Source: Skermanella sp. TT6
GTDB lineage: Bacteria; Pseudomonadota; Alphaproteobacteria; Azospirillales; Azospirillaceae
Reading direction: 5' to 3'
Length of the DNA: 64,000 nucleotides
Assembly (NCBI RefSeq): GCF_016653635.2
Contig: NZ_CP067420.1
Coordinates: 1,059,501 to 1,123,500 of the forward strand
Positions within the stretch are counted from its first letter, which is position 1; every line of letters starts with the position of its first letter. Below, one piece after another: positions 1 through 7,745 of the stretch. The notes under the pieces were generated by a model. The model did not search any database. It was given only the letters and a program-made list of their open reading frames with translations, and was not told where the DNA came from. The position numbers were made by a program, and so were the translations under genes.

Positions 1-796
1 GAGCCAGATGGCCGACCTGATCCTGCGCAAGGTCGATGTCATCGCGATCAACGCCGCGTCGGAGACGGCCCTGAACGGCACGATCCAGAAGGCCTGCCAA
101 GCCGGGATCAAGGTGGTGGCTTTCGACAGCATCGTCTCCGCGCCCTGCGCCTATACGCTGGGATTCGATTTCGCCAAGTACCAGGGCGACATGGCGCGGG
201 AGATCGCCAAGCGCCTGGACGGCAAGGGCAACATCATCATCGTGCGCGGCGTCAAGGGCTCGGCCCCCGACAACGAGATGTACAACGGCCAGATCGAGGC
301 GCTGAAGGAGTTTCCCGAGATCAAGGCCGTCGCCACCGTCTACGGCCAGGCGACCACCTCGGTGGCCCAGTCCGCCGTCGCCAACGTGCTGCCGTCGCTG
401 CCGCACGTGGACGCCGTCCTTGGGCAGGGCGGCGGCGACGACTTCGGCATCGCCCAGGCGTTCGAGCAGTATGGCGGCGCCTACGCCGAGGACATGCCGA
501 TCATAAGCGGCGGCGGCAGCTCCAACTTCATCCAGTGGTGGAGCGAGCGGCACAAGAAGAACGGCTACTCCACCGTCTCCATGAACACCACGCCCGGCAT
601 CGGCGGCGCCGCCTTCTGGCTGGCCTACGAGATCGCCAAGGGCGCCAACCCGCCGAAGAAGATGACCATGCCGGTCGCCGTCGTGGACGAGAAGAACCTG
701 GACGACTACCTCAAGATGCCGCCGGGCACCATCGTCAGCCCGTCGTTCAGCCAGGACTGGGTGCGCAAGACGCTGCTCCAGGCCCAAGCCCAGTGA
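1..796 (+). CDS. Sugar ABC transporter substrate-binding protein (5' partial)
   Basis: C-terminal 264 or so residues of a periplasmic binding protein of the ribose/xylose type (Peripla_BP_4-like). The frame is open to the window edge, so the ATG at base 8 is an internal methionine and the real start and signal peptide lie outside. Visible family features are a segment reading VDVIAINAASETALNG, a GKGNIIIVRG strand and a VDAVLGQGGGDDFG segment, as in sugar binding proteins that capture a ligand between two lobes. Ten bases separate its stop from the ATPase-permease gene, so it belongs to one operon with the next two genes. The ligand cannot be named from sequence alone. Confidence 0.85.
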   Translation, partial: SQMADLILRKVDVIAINAASETALNGTIQKACQAGIKVVAFDSIVSAPCAYTLGFDFAKYQGDMAREIAKRLDGKGNIIIVRGVKGSAPDNEMYNGQIEALKEFPEIKAVATVYGQATTSVAQSAVANVLPSLPHVDAVLGQGGGDDFGIAQAFEQYGGAYAEDMPIISGGGSSNFIQWWSERHKKNGYSTVSMNTTPGIGGAAFWLAYEIAKGANPPKKMTMPVAVVDEKNLDDYLKMPPGTIVSPSFSQDWVRKTLLQAQAQ

Positions 797-806
797 ATCC
801 GGGCAG

Positions 807-3215
807 ATGACAATCGCCGCGCTGGACCGCATCACCCGGTCGTTCGGCCCGACGCTCGCCAACCACGATGTCTCGCTCTCCGTCCTGCCGGGTGAAGTGA
901 TCGGCCTTGTCGGCGCCAACGGCGCCGGCAAGAGCACGCTGATGCGCATCCTGTGCGGCGTGACCGAGCCGGACAGCGGCACTCTGGCCCTTGATGGCGC
1001 GCCGGTCGATTTCCGCGACTATTCCCCGACCGTCGCCCGCCGCCGGGGAATCCGGATCGTCTACCAGGAGCTGTCGCTCTGCACCAACCTGACGGTGGCG
1101 GAGAACTTCTTCCTGGAGGAGCCGGGCAGCACCCGCTCACCCCTCTGGCGCGCCCACTACCGCCGGCTGGCCCGCGCCGGCATCGACGCGGTGTTCCCCG
1201 GCAGCGGCATCGACGCCGACGCGCGCCTGGCCGACCTTCCCCTCGGCCAGCGGCAGATGGTCGAGATCGCCCGGGCCGCCAACGACCCGAACCTGAAGCT
1301 GCTGATCCTGGACGAGCCGACCTCCTCGCTCGAAGCAGCCCGCGCCGCCCAACTCCACGATTTCGTCCGCCGCCGTGCCGGCCAGGGCATCTCCTTCATC
1401 TTCATCAGCCACAAGCTGCGCGAGGTGCTGGAGATCGCGTCCCGGGTCGTCGTCATGCGCAACGGCCGGATCGCGCGGGAAGGTGGAGCCGGCAGCTTCA
1501 CCGTCCACGCCCTGGTGGACCTGATGGGCGGGGACGCCGCCCGCGGCGCGGGCAGTGCCGCCGCGTCCGCCCCCGGATCCCCGGGGCCGGCACCCGCCCG
1601 CGAGATCCTGCGCCTCGGCGGTGCGGTCACCGCTCCGCTGGGCCGGGAGATCGTGCTGCGCGCCGGCGACATCGTCGGCTTCGCCGGGCTGGAGGGAAGC
1701 GGCCAGCGCGACCGGCTCCACGCGATCCGCCACGCCAACCCCGATGCCGGCTTCGTCTCGGGCGACCGCCAGCGGGAGGGCGTCTTCCCGCAATGGACGG
1801 TGCTGTCCAACATCAGCATCGGCGCTCTCTCCCGCCGGCCGCTGGCATCCCTTGTCTCGGCCGAAGCGGAGGCGGAGACCGGCCGCCACTGGGCCGAGCG
1901 CCTGCGCCTCGACCCTGGGCGCCTGCCGTCCAACGTGCTTCACCTCAGCGGCGGCAACCAGCAGAAGGCGCTGGTCGCCCGCGCCCTGGCCCGTCAGTCC
2001 GACCTGCTCCTGCTGGACGACCCGACGCGCGGCGTCGACGTCGCCTCCAAGCACGACTTCTACCACGTCGTCCGCCAGACCGCCGAGACCGGCGCTTTGG
2101 TGGTGTGGTACAGCACCGAGGACATCGAGCTGCTGGAATGCACCCGTGTCCTGGTCTTCCACGGCGGCGCCATCGTCCGGGAACTGGTCGGCGACGAGAT
2201 CTCGGAGGAGAGCATCGTCGATACCGCCTTCCTGGCCGAGACCGCCGCCGACCCTCGGCCCGCCGCCGCTGTCCTTCCTGCCCGGGCGTCACGGCCCTCC
2301 GGCCTCCTGACCCATGCGATCCCGCTGATCGGCCTGGGTCTCGTCTGCGCCGCTCTCGCCGCCCTCAACCCCTCCGCGGCCAGCCTGTTCGGCATCGACC
2401 TGCTGCTCAGCTCGGCGGTGCCGCTGGTGCTGATCGCGCTGGCCCAGATGTTCGTCGTGGGCGGCAGCCAGATCGACCTGGGCATCGGCGCCTTCGCCGG
2501 CCTGGTCAATGTCGTCAGCGCCACCGTCCTGACCGAGCAGCCGGCCCTCGGCGTTGCCCTGCTCGCGGCAGGGCTGGGCGGCTACGCCGTCATCGGCGCG
2601 CTGATCGAGCAGCGCCGGATTCCCGCCATCGTGGTGACCCTGGGGGCGAGCTTCATCTGGCTCGGCTGCGGCTATACGCTCCAGTCCGCCCCGGGAGGCA
2701 TGGCGCCGGATTGGCTGATGGCGGCGGTCGGCTGGCAGGTTCCGGGGCTGCCGACCTCCCTCCTGCTGATCCTGGCGGCCGGCCTGTGCGGCCTGGCCGT
2801 CGACCGCTCCCGAAGCGGCGTGGTACTCCGGGGCTTCGGCAACAACGCGGCTGCGCTGGCGCAGGGCGGCTGGTCGGCGCTGCGCTACACCGTTCTGCGC
2901 TATGTCGTCGCCGGAGCCTTCGCCATGGCGGCCGGCCTGTCGCTGACCGCCATCACCACCGCCAGCGACATCAACGCCGGCAGCGGCTTCACCCTGCTGA
3001 GCATCGCCGCCGTGGTGATCGGAGGCTGCCGCCTGCTGGGCGGCACCATCACGCCCGCGGGCGTCGTGGCCGGAGCGGTGACCCTGTCGCTGATCGGCTC
3101 CCTGCTCAGCTTCCTCGGCGTCAGCACCGACTACAACGCCGCCGTCCAGGGATTGCTGCTGATCGCCATCCTGGGCCTGCGCACCCTGATCGAGCGGCGG
3201 GAGAGCGCCGAATGA
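807..3215 (+). CDS. Sugar ABC transporter ATPase-permease fusion protein
   Basis: An 802-residue fusion of an RbsA-type double ATPase with an RbsC-type permease. The first ABC domain is complete: Walker A GANGAGKST (36-44), Q-loop near 87, signature LPLGQRQ (about 144-150) and Walker B LLILDEP (165-171). The second (about 266-480) keeps signature LSGGNQQ (380-386) and LLLLDDPTRGVD. Its P-loop is degenerate (GLEGSGQRD), as usual in this family, and the roughly 40 residues normally between P-loop and the VPEDR-like segment are missing (GLEGSGQRD runs almost directly into SGDRQREG). From about 500 the chain is hydrophobic permease, including the family-typical QMFVVGGSQIDLGIGA. RbsA and RbsC are normally separate proteins. 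The stop overlaps the next permease start (ATGA), so the transporter probably pairs this half-permease with the next gene product. Confidence 0.88.
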   Translation: MTIAALDRITRSFGPTLANHDVSLSVLPGEVIGLVGANGAGKSTLMRILCGVTEPDSGTLALDGAPVDFRDYSPTVARRRGIRIVYQELSLCTNLTVAENFFLEEPGSTRSPLWRAHYRRLARAGIDAVFPGSGIDADARLADLPLGQRQMVEIARAANDPNLKLLILDEPTSSLEAARAAQLHDFVRRRAGQGISFIFISHKLREVLEIASRVVVMRNGRIAREGGAGSFTVHALVDLMGGDAARGAGSAAASAPGSPGPAPAREILRLGGAVTAPLGREIVLRAGDIVGFAGLEGSGQRDRLHAIRHANPDAGFVSGDRQREGVFPQWTVLSNISIGALSRRPLASLVSAEAEAETGRHWAERLRLDPGRLPSNVLHLSGGNQQKALVARALARQSDLLLLDDPTRGVDVASKHDFYHVVRQTAETGALVVWYSTEDIELLECTRVLVFHGGAIVRELVGDEISEESIVDTAFLAETAADPRPAAAVLPARASRPSGLLTHAIPLIGLGLVCAALAALNPSAASLFGIDLLLSSAVPLVLIALAQMFVVGGSQIDLGIGAFAGLVNVVSATVLTEQPALGVALLAAGLGGYAVIGALIEQRRIPAIVVTLGASFIWLGCGYTLQSAPGGMAPDWLMAAVGWQVPGLPTSLLLILAAGLCGLAVDRSRSGVVLRGFGNNAAALAQGGWSALRYTVLRYVVAGAFAMAAGLSLTAITTASDINAGSGFTLLSIAAVVIGGCRLLGGTITPAGVVAGAVTLSLIGSLLSFLGVSTDYNAAVQGLLLIAILGLRTLIERRESAE

Positions 3216-4198
3216 CCGCGCTTCCCGCCCGCCGGCCCGCCGCTTCCTCCCTCTCGCAGTGGATCGAGACCCGGCGCTGGGTCTGGTCGCTGATCGGCAT
3301 CCTGATCCTGTGGCTGGTGCTGAGCGTCCTGACGTCCCGCCTCAGCGTCCAGAGCCTGTCCGGCGTCGCGGCCTCCGCCGCCTTCCTGCTGTTCCCGGCG
3401 CTGGGCCAGATGTTCGTCGTGACGACGGGGAGGGGCAACATCGACCTGTCGATCCCCAGCGTCATCACCCTGACCGCCTTCCTCGCGGTCAACATCATCG
3501 ACGGCTCCGACGCGAGGCTTCCCCTGGGCCTGCTGACCGTGGCCGCCGTGGGCCTGGGCTTGGGAGCGGTCAACGCCGCCCTGGTGCTGTGGCTGCGCAT
3601 CCCGGCGATGATCGCGACCCTGGCGACCGGCTACGTCCTCGCCACCGCGACCCTGCTGGCGAACCGGACCTTCTCCACCTACCAGGTCAGCCCGGCGCTC
3701 GCCTGGTTCGCGACCGGCCGGATCGCCGGCATCCCGGTGATCGTCCTGGCGGCGGTCGCCGCGACCGCGCTGGCCGCCTTCGTCCTGCACCGGACCGTCT
3801 TCGGCCGCGCCCTGTCCGCCGTGGGCCAGAACCAGCGCGCGGCGGAACTGTCCGGCCTCCCCGCGGCCAAGGTGATCGCCATCACCTTCCTGGCCAGCGG
3901 AGCCGCCGCCGGCCTGACCGGCGCCCTGCTGTCCGCCCGCGCCGGCGGCGCCTTCCTGGACATGGGCAGCCCCTTCCTGCTGCAATCCGTCGGTGCCGTC
4001 GTGCTGGGCGGCACCCTGATCTTCGGCGGCTCGGCGACGGCGCTGGGAACCTTGTTCGGCTCCGTCCTGCTGGTGCTGATCGTCACGACCATGCAGATCG
4101 CCGGCCTGCCCGGCGGCACGCAGGAGATCATCCAGGGCGCCGTCATCATCGCCGTGCTGGCCCTGGCGGGAGCGGCGGGACGGGGCAGGCGGGGGTGA
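3212..4198 (+). CDS. Sugar ABC transporter permease (RbsC-like)
   Basis: A 328-residue inner-membrane permease of the BPD_transp_2/RbsC family, with about eight to ten hydrophobic segments and the conserved QMFVVTTGRGNIDLSIPS motif near the second membrane segment. The GTD-like cytoplasmic loop is replaced by VGQNQRAAELSGLP, as in other members. The ATG overlaps the stop of the ATPase-permease fusion by four bases, which sets the start and indicates translational coupling. It probably forms a heterodimeric channel with the permease half of that fusion. No regulator or catabolic enzyme follows, so the substrate is unknown. Confidence 0.88.
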   Translation: MTALPARRPAASSLSQWIETRRWVWSLIGILILWLVLSVLTSRLSVQSLSGVAASAAFLLFPALGQMFVVTTGRGNIDLSIPSVITLTAFLAVNIIDGSDARLPLGLLTVAAVGLGLGAVNAALVLWLRIPAMIATLATGYVLATATLLANRTFSTYQVSPALAWFATGRIAGIPVIVLAAVAATALAAFVLHRTVFGRALSAVGQNQRAAELSGLPAAKVIAITFLASGAAAGLTGALLSARAGGAFLDMGSPFLLQSVGAVVLGGTLIFGGSATALGTLFGSVLLVLIVTTMQIAGLPGGTQEIIQGAVIIAVLALAGAAGRGRRG

Positions 4199-4941
4199 GG
4201 CTTCCCACCATAGCACCTCGACTTCGGCCAGTTGTTCGGCAGTGGCGTTCTGAAGTCCTTGGGCCAGTTCCGGTCGGTAGGTTTCGGACCACTTTGCACA
4301 TTTGCGGCACCTTCGCACACCATGGTCAACCGCCAAGTCCTCGGCGAGCACACGGCACCAATCGTAGGATTGCTGTCCTTGATGCGCTTATGCTACAATC
4401 CAATAGCCGTAAAGCAAATGGCAGGGCGCCCCCTTTGCCGGATCTTTGACATGAGAATAGATCCCAACCACCCCGCCTCCGGCGGCCATCATGATGACCC
4501 GTGATGACCCCAGGCCGTCAGTGGCAAGTGATACCCGCCATTCTTCCGGTCATGGTGACAGCCCTTGCGGTCCATCCCGCTGGGATGGGCGAAAGCGATC
4601 GACGGCAGGAGGAGGGCGAAGGCGGACAGTACGGCGACAAGCTTAAGGCGCATCGGATCACTCCCGAGTTGATCATCGGGATATTTTGCCGAAAGCGAGA
4701 ATGAAATAGGAGTCAGTGCAGCCTGAAGAATGCCGGCGTATGCCGTGGACGGACCGACCGGCCGCCCCGAGGTCGGAATAGTGACCTCCAGTGACTTTCA
4801 CGCCGGTTCCAAGCGGTCATAGTGACCCGGCACCTGATCGCGGAAGCAGCGACTCGCCGTGATCCGTGCCCATCCTTTTTCATCCGTGTCCATCCGTGAT
4901 CCCTTCGGCCTTGCCGGGCCTCCGCTGTTCCGGCCGGCACC

Positions 4942-5094
4942 ATGATGACACCCGACAGCGGCGCCGGCCCCGACCGGCCCCGCCGTAGTGACCGAAGATG
5001 ACCTTTCCAGCCTTTCCGGCGCCCACGTCATTACCGCCGCGCCGGGAATGATGACATCGGCTGACATTCTCCAACGGGAGAGGAGGTGTCAGCC
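4942..5094. repeat. Diverged long direct repeat, copy 1
   Basis: Begins ATGATGACACCCGACAGCGG and ends GTGTCAGCC. It matches 5546-5691 with small gaps, sharing GATGACCTT in the middle and a CTGACATTCTCC(A/C)ACGGGAG segment near the end. That segment can fold as a short CTCC/GGAG hairpin. Confidence 0.7.
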
Positions 5095-5310
5095 CTGTAG
5101 GCCGGGTGCCGCTTCGCTCTGCCCGACCTGCATTCCGTCAAAGAACAAGCACCACCGTGCCGGAAAGTCGCGGACTTGATCCAGGTATCTTCCGGAACGT
5201 CGATGGTAATGGAGCCATCGGGAAATGGCCGGATCAAGTCCACAGTTGTCTGATTCGGTGATTGCTATTCAACCATAAGAAGTCATCAGGGCGGCGTTCT
5301 CATTTTTCAT

Positions 5311-5400
5311 CGTCATGACCGGACTTGATCCGGTCATCGCTCGCGGTCTTCATCGACGCCTTCGTGCCTGGAGATGACCGGATCAAGTCCGGTCATGACG
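5311..5400. repeat. Nested palindromic repeat (GACCGGACTTGATCCGGTC type)
   Basis: Two 28-base arms, 5311-5338 and 5373-5400, are perfect reverse complements around a 34-base spacer. Each arm contains the near-palindrome GACCGGACTTGATCCGGTC, so the element can fold either as one long hairpin or as two short ones. Degenerate single units occur nearby (about 5172-5190, 5224-5240, 5468-5490). This resembles REP/BIME-like intergenic repeats of alphaproteobacteria. Confidence 0.8.
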
Positions 5401-5545
5401 AAAAGGGAGTGTTTCTGCCCACAATTGAACCTTTTGCAGAAGAAGCAACTACGTTGCTGGACACAATTGGACCAAGTCCGGTCATGACGATCGAGGGAGG
5501 CGAGTTCCGCCGGAAAGGTCTCTCCTGGTTGAGGCCGGTTCCGCG

Positions 5546-5691
5546 ATGATGACACCCGACAGCGGCCCCGGCCCCGCCGCAATGACCGATGATGACCTTA
5601 TCCGCCCTTTCCCGCACCCGCCCCGTCGCTTCCGCCCCGGGAATCATGACATCCGCTGACATTCTCCCACGGGAGGAGGAGGGTGTCAGCC
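5546..5691. repeat. Diverged long direct repeat, copy 2 (overlaps gene end)
   Basis: Second copy of the repeat at 4942-5094. It abuts and slightly enters the 3' end of the dehydrogenase gene: the TGA stop (5686-5688, - strand) lies in the repeat's terminal GTGTCAGCC. On the - strand the CTCCCACGGGAG hairpin follows the stop closely and could serve as 3'-end structure for that operon. Confidence 0.65.
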
Positions 5692-6768
5692 GAACGCCAC
5701 CGCCTCGCCGGTCTCCGCCGACCGGTAGGCGCCGAAGGTCAGCTCCAGGGTCCGCAGGTTGTCCGCCCCCGAGGTGTCCGGCTCGCGGCCCTCGCGCAGG
5801 CAATCGACCCAGTGGCGCTGGATCGCCAGCACGCTGTCCTGCACCACGTGCCACGGCCGGGCGGCCCAGGGCAGAAGCTCCGCATCGACCGGCCGCACCT
5901 CCCGGTGGCCGGGCCGGCTCAGCACCAGCCGATAGCCCTGCTCCAGCTCGATCGTGCCGTCGGTCCCCTCGATCCGCACCAGGCATTCGGGGAAGGGCTC
6001 CGGCTCGGTCCGGGTCGCGGTGGACAGATCAATCACCCCCGTGACGCCGCCGTGGAAGTCCACCAGCATGGTCGCGGTGTCCTCCCCCCGCACGCGCGGG
6101 TCGATCCGCGCGGTCCGGCAATAAAGCCGCCCGGCCTCGCCGAACAGGAAGCGGGCCACGTCCAGCAGGTGAAGGCCGACGTCCATGATGATGTAGCGCT
6201 CGTCCTCCGCCAGGTAGGGCTGGTTGGTGATGATGTCGAAGCCGTGGCGGAACTGGACCCGGCCGAAGAACGGCCGGCCGGCCCAGCCCTCGTCCAGCGC
6301 CTGCTTCACCGCCAGCAGCGGGTGCTGCCAGCGGAAATTCTCGTGGACCATCAGCTGCACGCCGGCCTCGGCGCAGGCCCGCACCATGGCCTCCGCGTCC
6401 TCCAGGCTGGCGGCGAAGGGCTTCTGGCAGATCGCGGGCACGCCGTGCCGGGCCGCCAGCTCCACCAACGCCCGGTGGGAGGGCAGGGTGGTCGCGATGT
6501 CCACGAAGTCGGGCTTCTGCTCCGCCAGCATCGCCTCGGCGTCGGCATAGACGTGCGGCACGCCGAAGCGCCGGGCGGCGGCCTCCGCCTTGCCCACGTC
6601 CTTGTCGCAGACCGCGACCAGCTCGACGCCCTCCAGCGGGGTGTCCCGCATCAGGGTCCAGGCGTTCAGGTGGTTCTCGGCGAAGAAGCCGCAGCCGACC
6701 AGCGTGCCGCGCAGCTTGCCGGGGCGCGGCGCGTAAGCCGAGGAAGCCGAAGAAGCCGGGGAAGTCAT
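5686..6768 (-). CDS. Gfo/Idh/MocA oxidoreductase, probable D-apiose dehydrogenase
   Basis: A 360-residue NAD(P)-dependent sugar dehydrogenase. The N-terminal Rossmann fold starts with LVGCGFFAENHLNAW (a GxGxxA-type loop), followed by VAVCD at the end of beta 2. The EKP-like motif is CQKPFAASLEDAE, and the C-terminal substrate domain contains DVGLHLLDVARFLFG with the usual catalytic histidine. The ATG at 6768 overlaps the permease stop (ATGA), which fixes the start; it is the last gene of the operon. Because the same locus encodes an apionate-lactonase-like protein, oxidation of D-apiose to apionolactone (ApsD role) is the favoured function. Other aldose or inositol substrates are possible. 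Family certain, substrate inferred. Confidence 0.8.
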   Translation of the reverse strand: MTSPASSASSAYAPRPGKLRGTLVGCGFFAENHLNAWTLMRDTPLEGVELVAVCDKDVGKAEAAARRFGVPHVYADAEAMLAEQKPDFVDIATTLPSHRALVELAARHGVPAICQKPFAASLEDAEAMVRACAEAGVQLMVHENFRWQHPLLAVKQALDEGWAGRPFFGRVQFRHGFDIITNQPYLAEDERYIIMDVGLHLLDVARFLFGEAGRLYCRTARIDPRVRGEDTATMLVDFHGGVTGVIDLSTATRTEPEPFPECLVRIEGTDGTIELEQGYRLVLSRPGHREVRPVDAELLPWAARPWHVVQDSVLAIQRHWVDCLREGREPDTSGADNLRTLELTFGAYRSAETGEAVAFG

Positions 6769-7745
6769 ACGGGTCTCTCCTCGATGCGGATCCGGCGCCG
6801 GCCCAGCCGGTGCAGGATGCGGGAGCGCTGGCTGTCCACGAAGACCGCCAGGAAGATAATGGAGCTGGTCACCAGCGGGTAGATGTAGGGGTCGGCGTTG
6901 ACGATCACCAAGCCGTTCTGCACGGTCTGGATCAGCACCGCGCCGAACACGGTCCCGGCCACGCCGCCGCGCCCGCCGAACAGGCTGACGCCGCCCAGCA
7001 CCGCGGCGGCGACGGCGGCGAACTCCTTCTCCACCGCGAAGGAGGACGCGGCGGCGCCCACCTGGGTGATCGACACGAAGCCGGCGATGCCGGCGCAGGC
7101 GCCCGACACCGCATAGACGGCGGTCAGCACCAGCGGCACGTTGATCCCGGCCTTGGCGGCGGCCTCCGGGTTCTCGCCCACCGCGTGGACCTGCCGGCCG
7201 AACGGGGTGTGGTTCAGCACCGCCCAGGCCGCGGCGAAGACGATCGCGAAGACCCAGATCGCCCAGGGCACGCCCAGCCATTCCGCCTGGGCCAGCGACA
7301 GGATGTGGTTCTGGTAGAACACCATGCGGGTCTCGGTCACCCACAGCGCCAGCCCGCGCCCGATGAACAGCGTCGCCAGCGTCACGATGAAGGCCGCCAC
7401 CCTAAGCCGCACCACGAAGAAGGCGTTGACCAGCCCGAACAGGGCGCCCACCGCCATCATGGCCGGCACCGCCAGCATCACCGGCAGCTCCGCCATGTAG
7501 ATCCCCAGCAGGGCCACCGACAGGTACATGACGGCGCCCACCGACAGGTCGATGCCGGCGGTCAGCAGCACGAAGGTCATGCCGATGCCCAGGATCGCGA
7601 TGTGGGAGGACTGGATCAGGATGTTGGTGAAGTTCTGCACGTCCAGGAACCGGTCGGACAGGCTGCCGAACACCGCCAGCACCACCAGGAACAAGCCGAC
7701 CGGCGCGTTGCGCAGCAGGGCCAGCCGAAGTCTCGTCGAGTTCAT
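6765..7745 (-). CDS. Sugar ABC transporter permease
   Basis: A 326-residue RbsC-type permease with the conserved GMTFVLLTAGIDLSVGAVM segment and about eight to ten membrane helices. The start overlaps the ATPase stop and its own stop overlaps the dehydrogenase start, so translation is coupled along the whole unit. It is one of two permeases in this operon (the other at 9296-10306) and probably forms a heterodimer with it in the inner membrane. Confidence 0.9.
   Translation of the reverse strand: MNSTRLRLALLRNAPVGLFLVVLAVFGSLSDRFLDVQNFTNILIQSSHIAILGIGMTFVLLTAGIDLSVGAVMYLSVALLGIYMAELPVMLAVPAMMAVGALFGLVNAFFVVRLRVAAFIVTLATLFIGRGLALWVTETRMVFYQNHILSLAQAEWLGVPWAIWVFAIVFAAAWAVLNHTPFGRQVHAVGENPEAAAKAGINVPLVLTAVYAVSGACAGIAGFVSITQVGAAASSFAVEKEFAAVAAAVLGGVSLFGGRGGVAGTVFGAVLIQTVQNGLVIVNADPYIYPLVTSSIIFLAVFVDSQRSRILHRLGRRRIRIEERPV

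Larger units (their letters stand above)
4199..5685. other. 1.5 kb intergenic region rich in repeats and gene debris
   Basis: No convincing intact gene; the short ORFs here lack family features. Contents seen: (i) 4199-4351 on the - strand reads as a protein-like stretch (CRKCAKWSETYRPEL, then AEQLAEVEVLWWE) that runs into the permease gene antisense, probably a gene remnant; (ii) a possible sigma70-like promoter on + with TTGCTG at 4370-4375, 18 bases, TACAAT at 4394-4399, and no gene behind it; (iii) tandem CATCCGTG-type units around 4880-4905; (iv) two diverged copies of a 150-bp direct repeat; (v) a family of ACCGGACTTGATCCGGT palindromes, complete at 5311-5400 and degenerate near 5172, 5224 and 5468. 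The region separates two opposed sugar ABC operons. Confidence 0.7.

Noticed and set aside
4501-4704. Small + strand frame after the first ABC operon
   Set aside because: No ribosome site, no family features and poor codon pattern; lies in repeat-rich debris.
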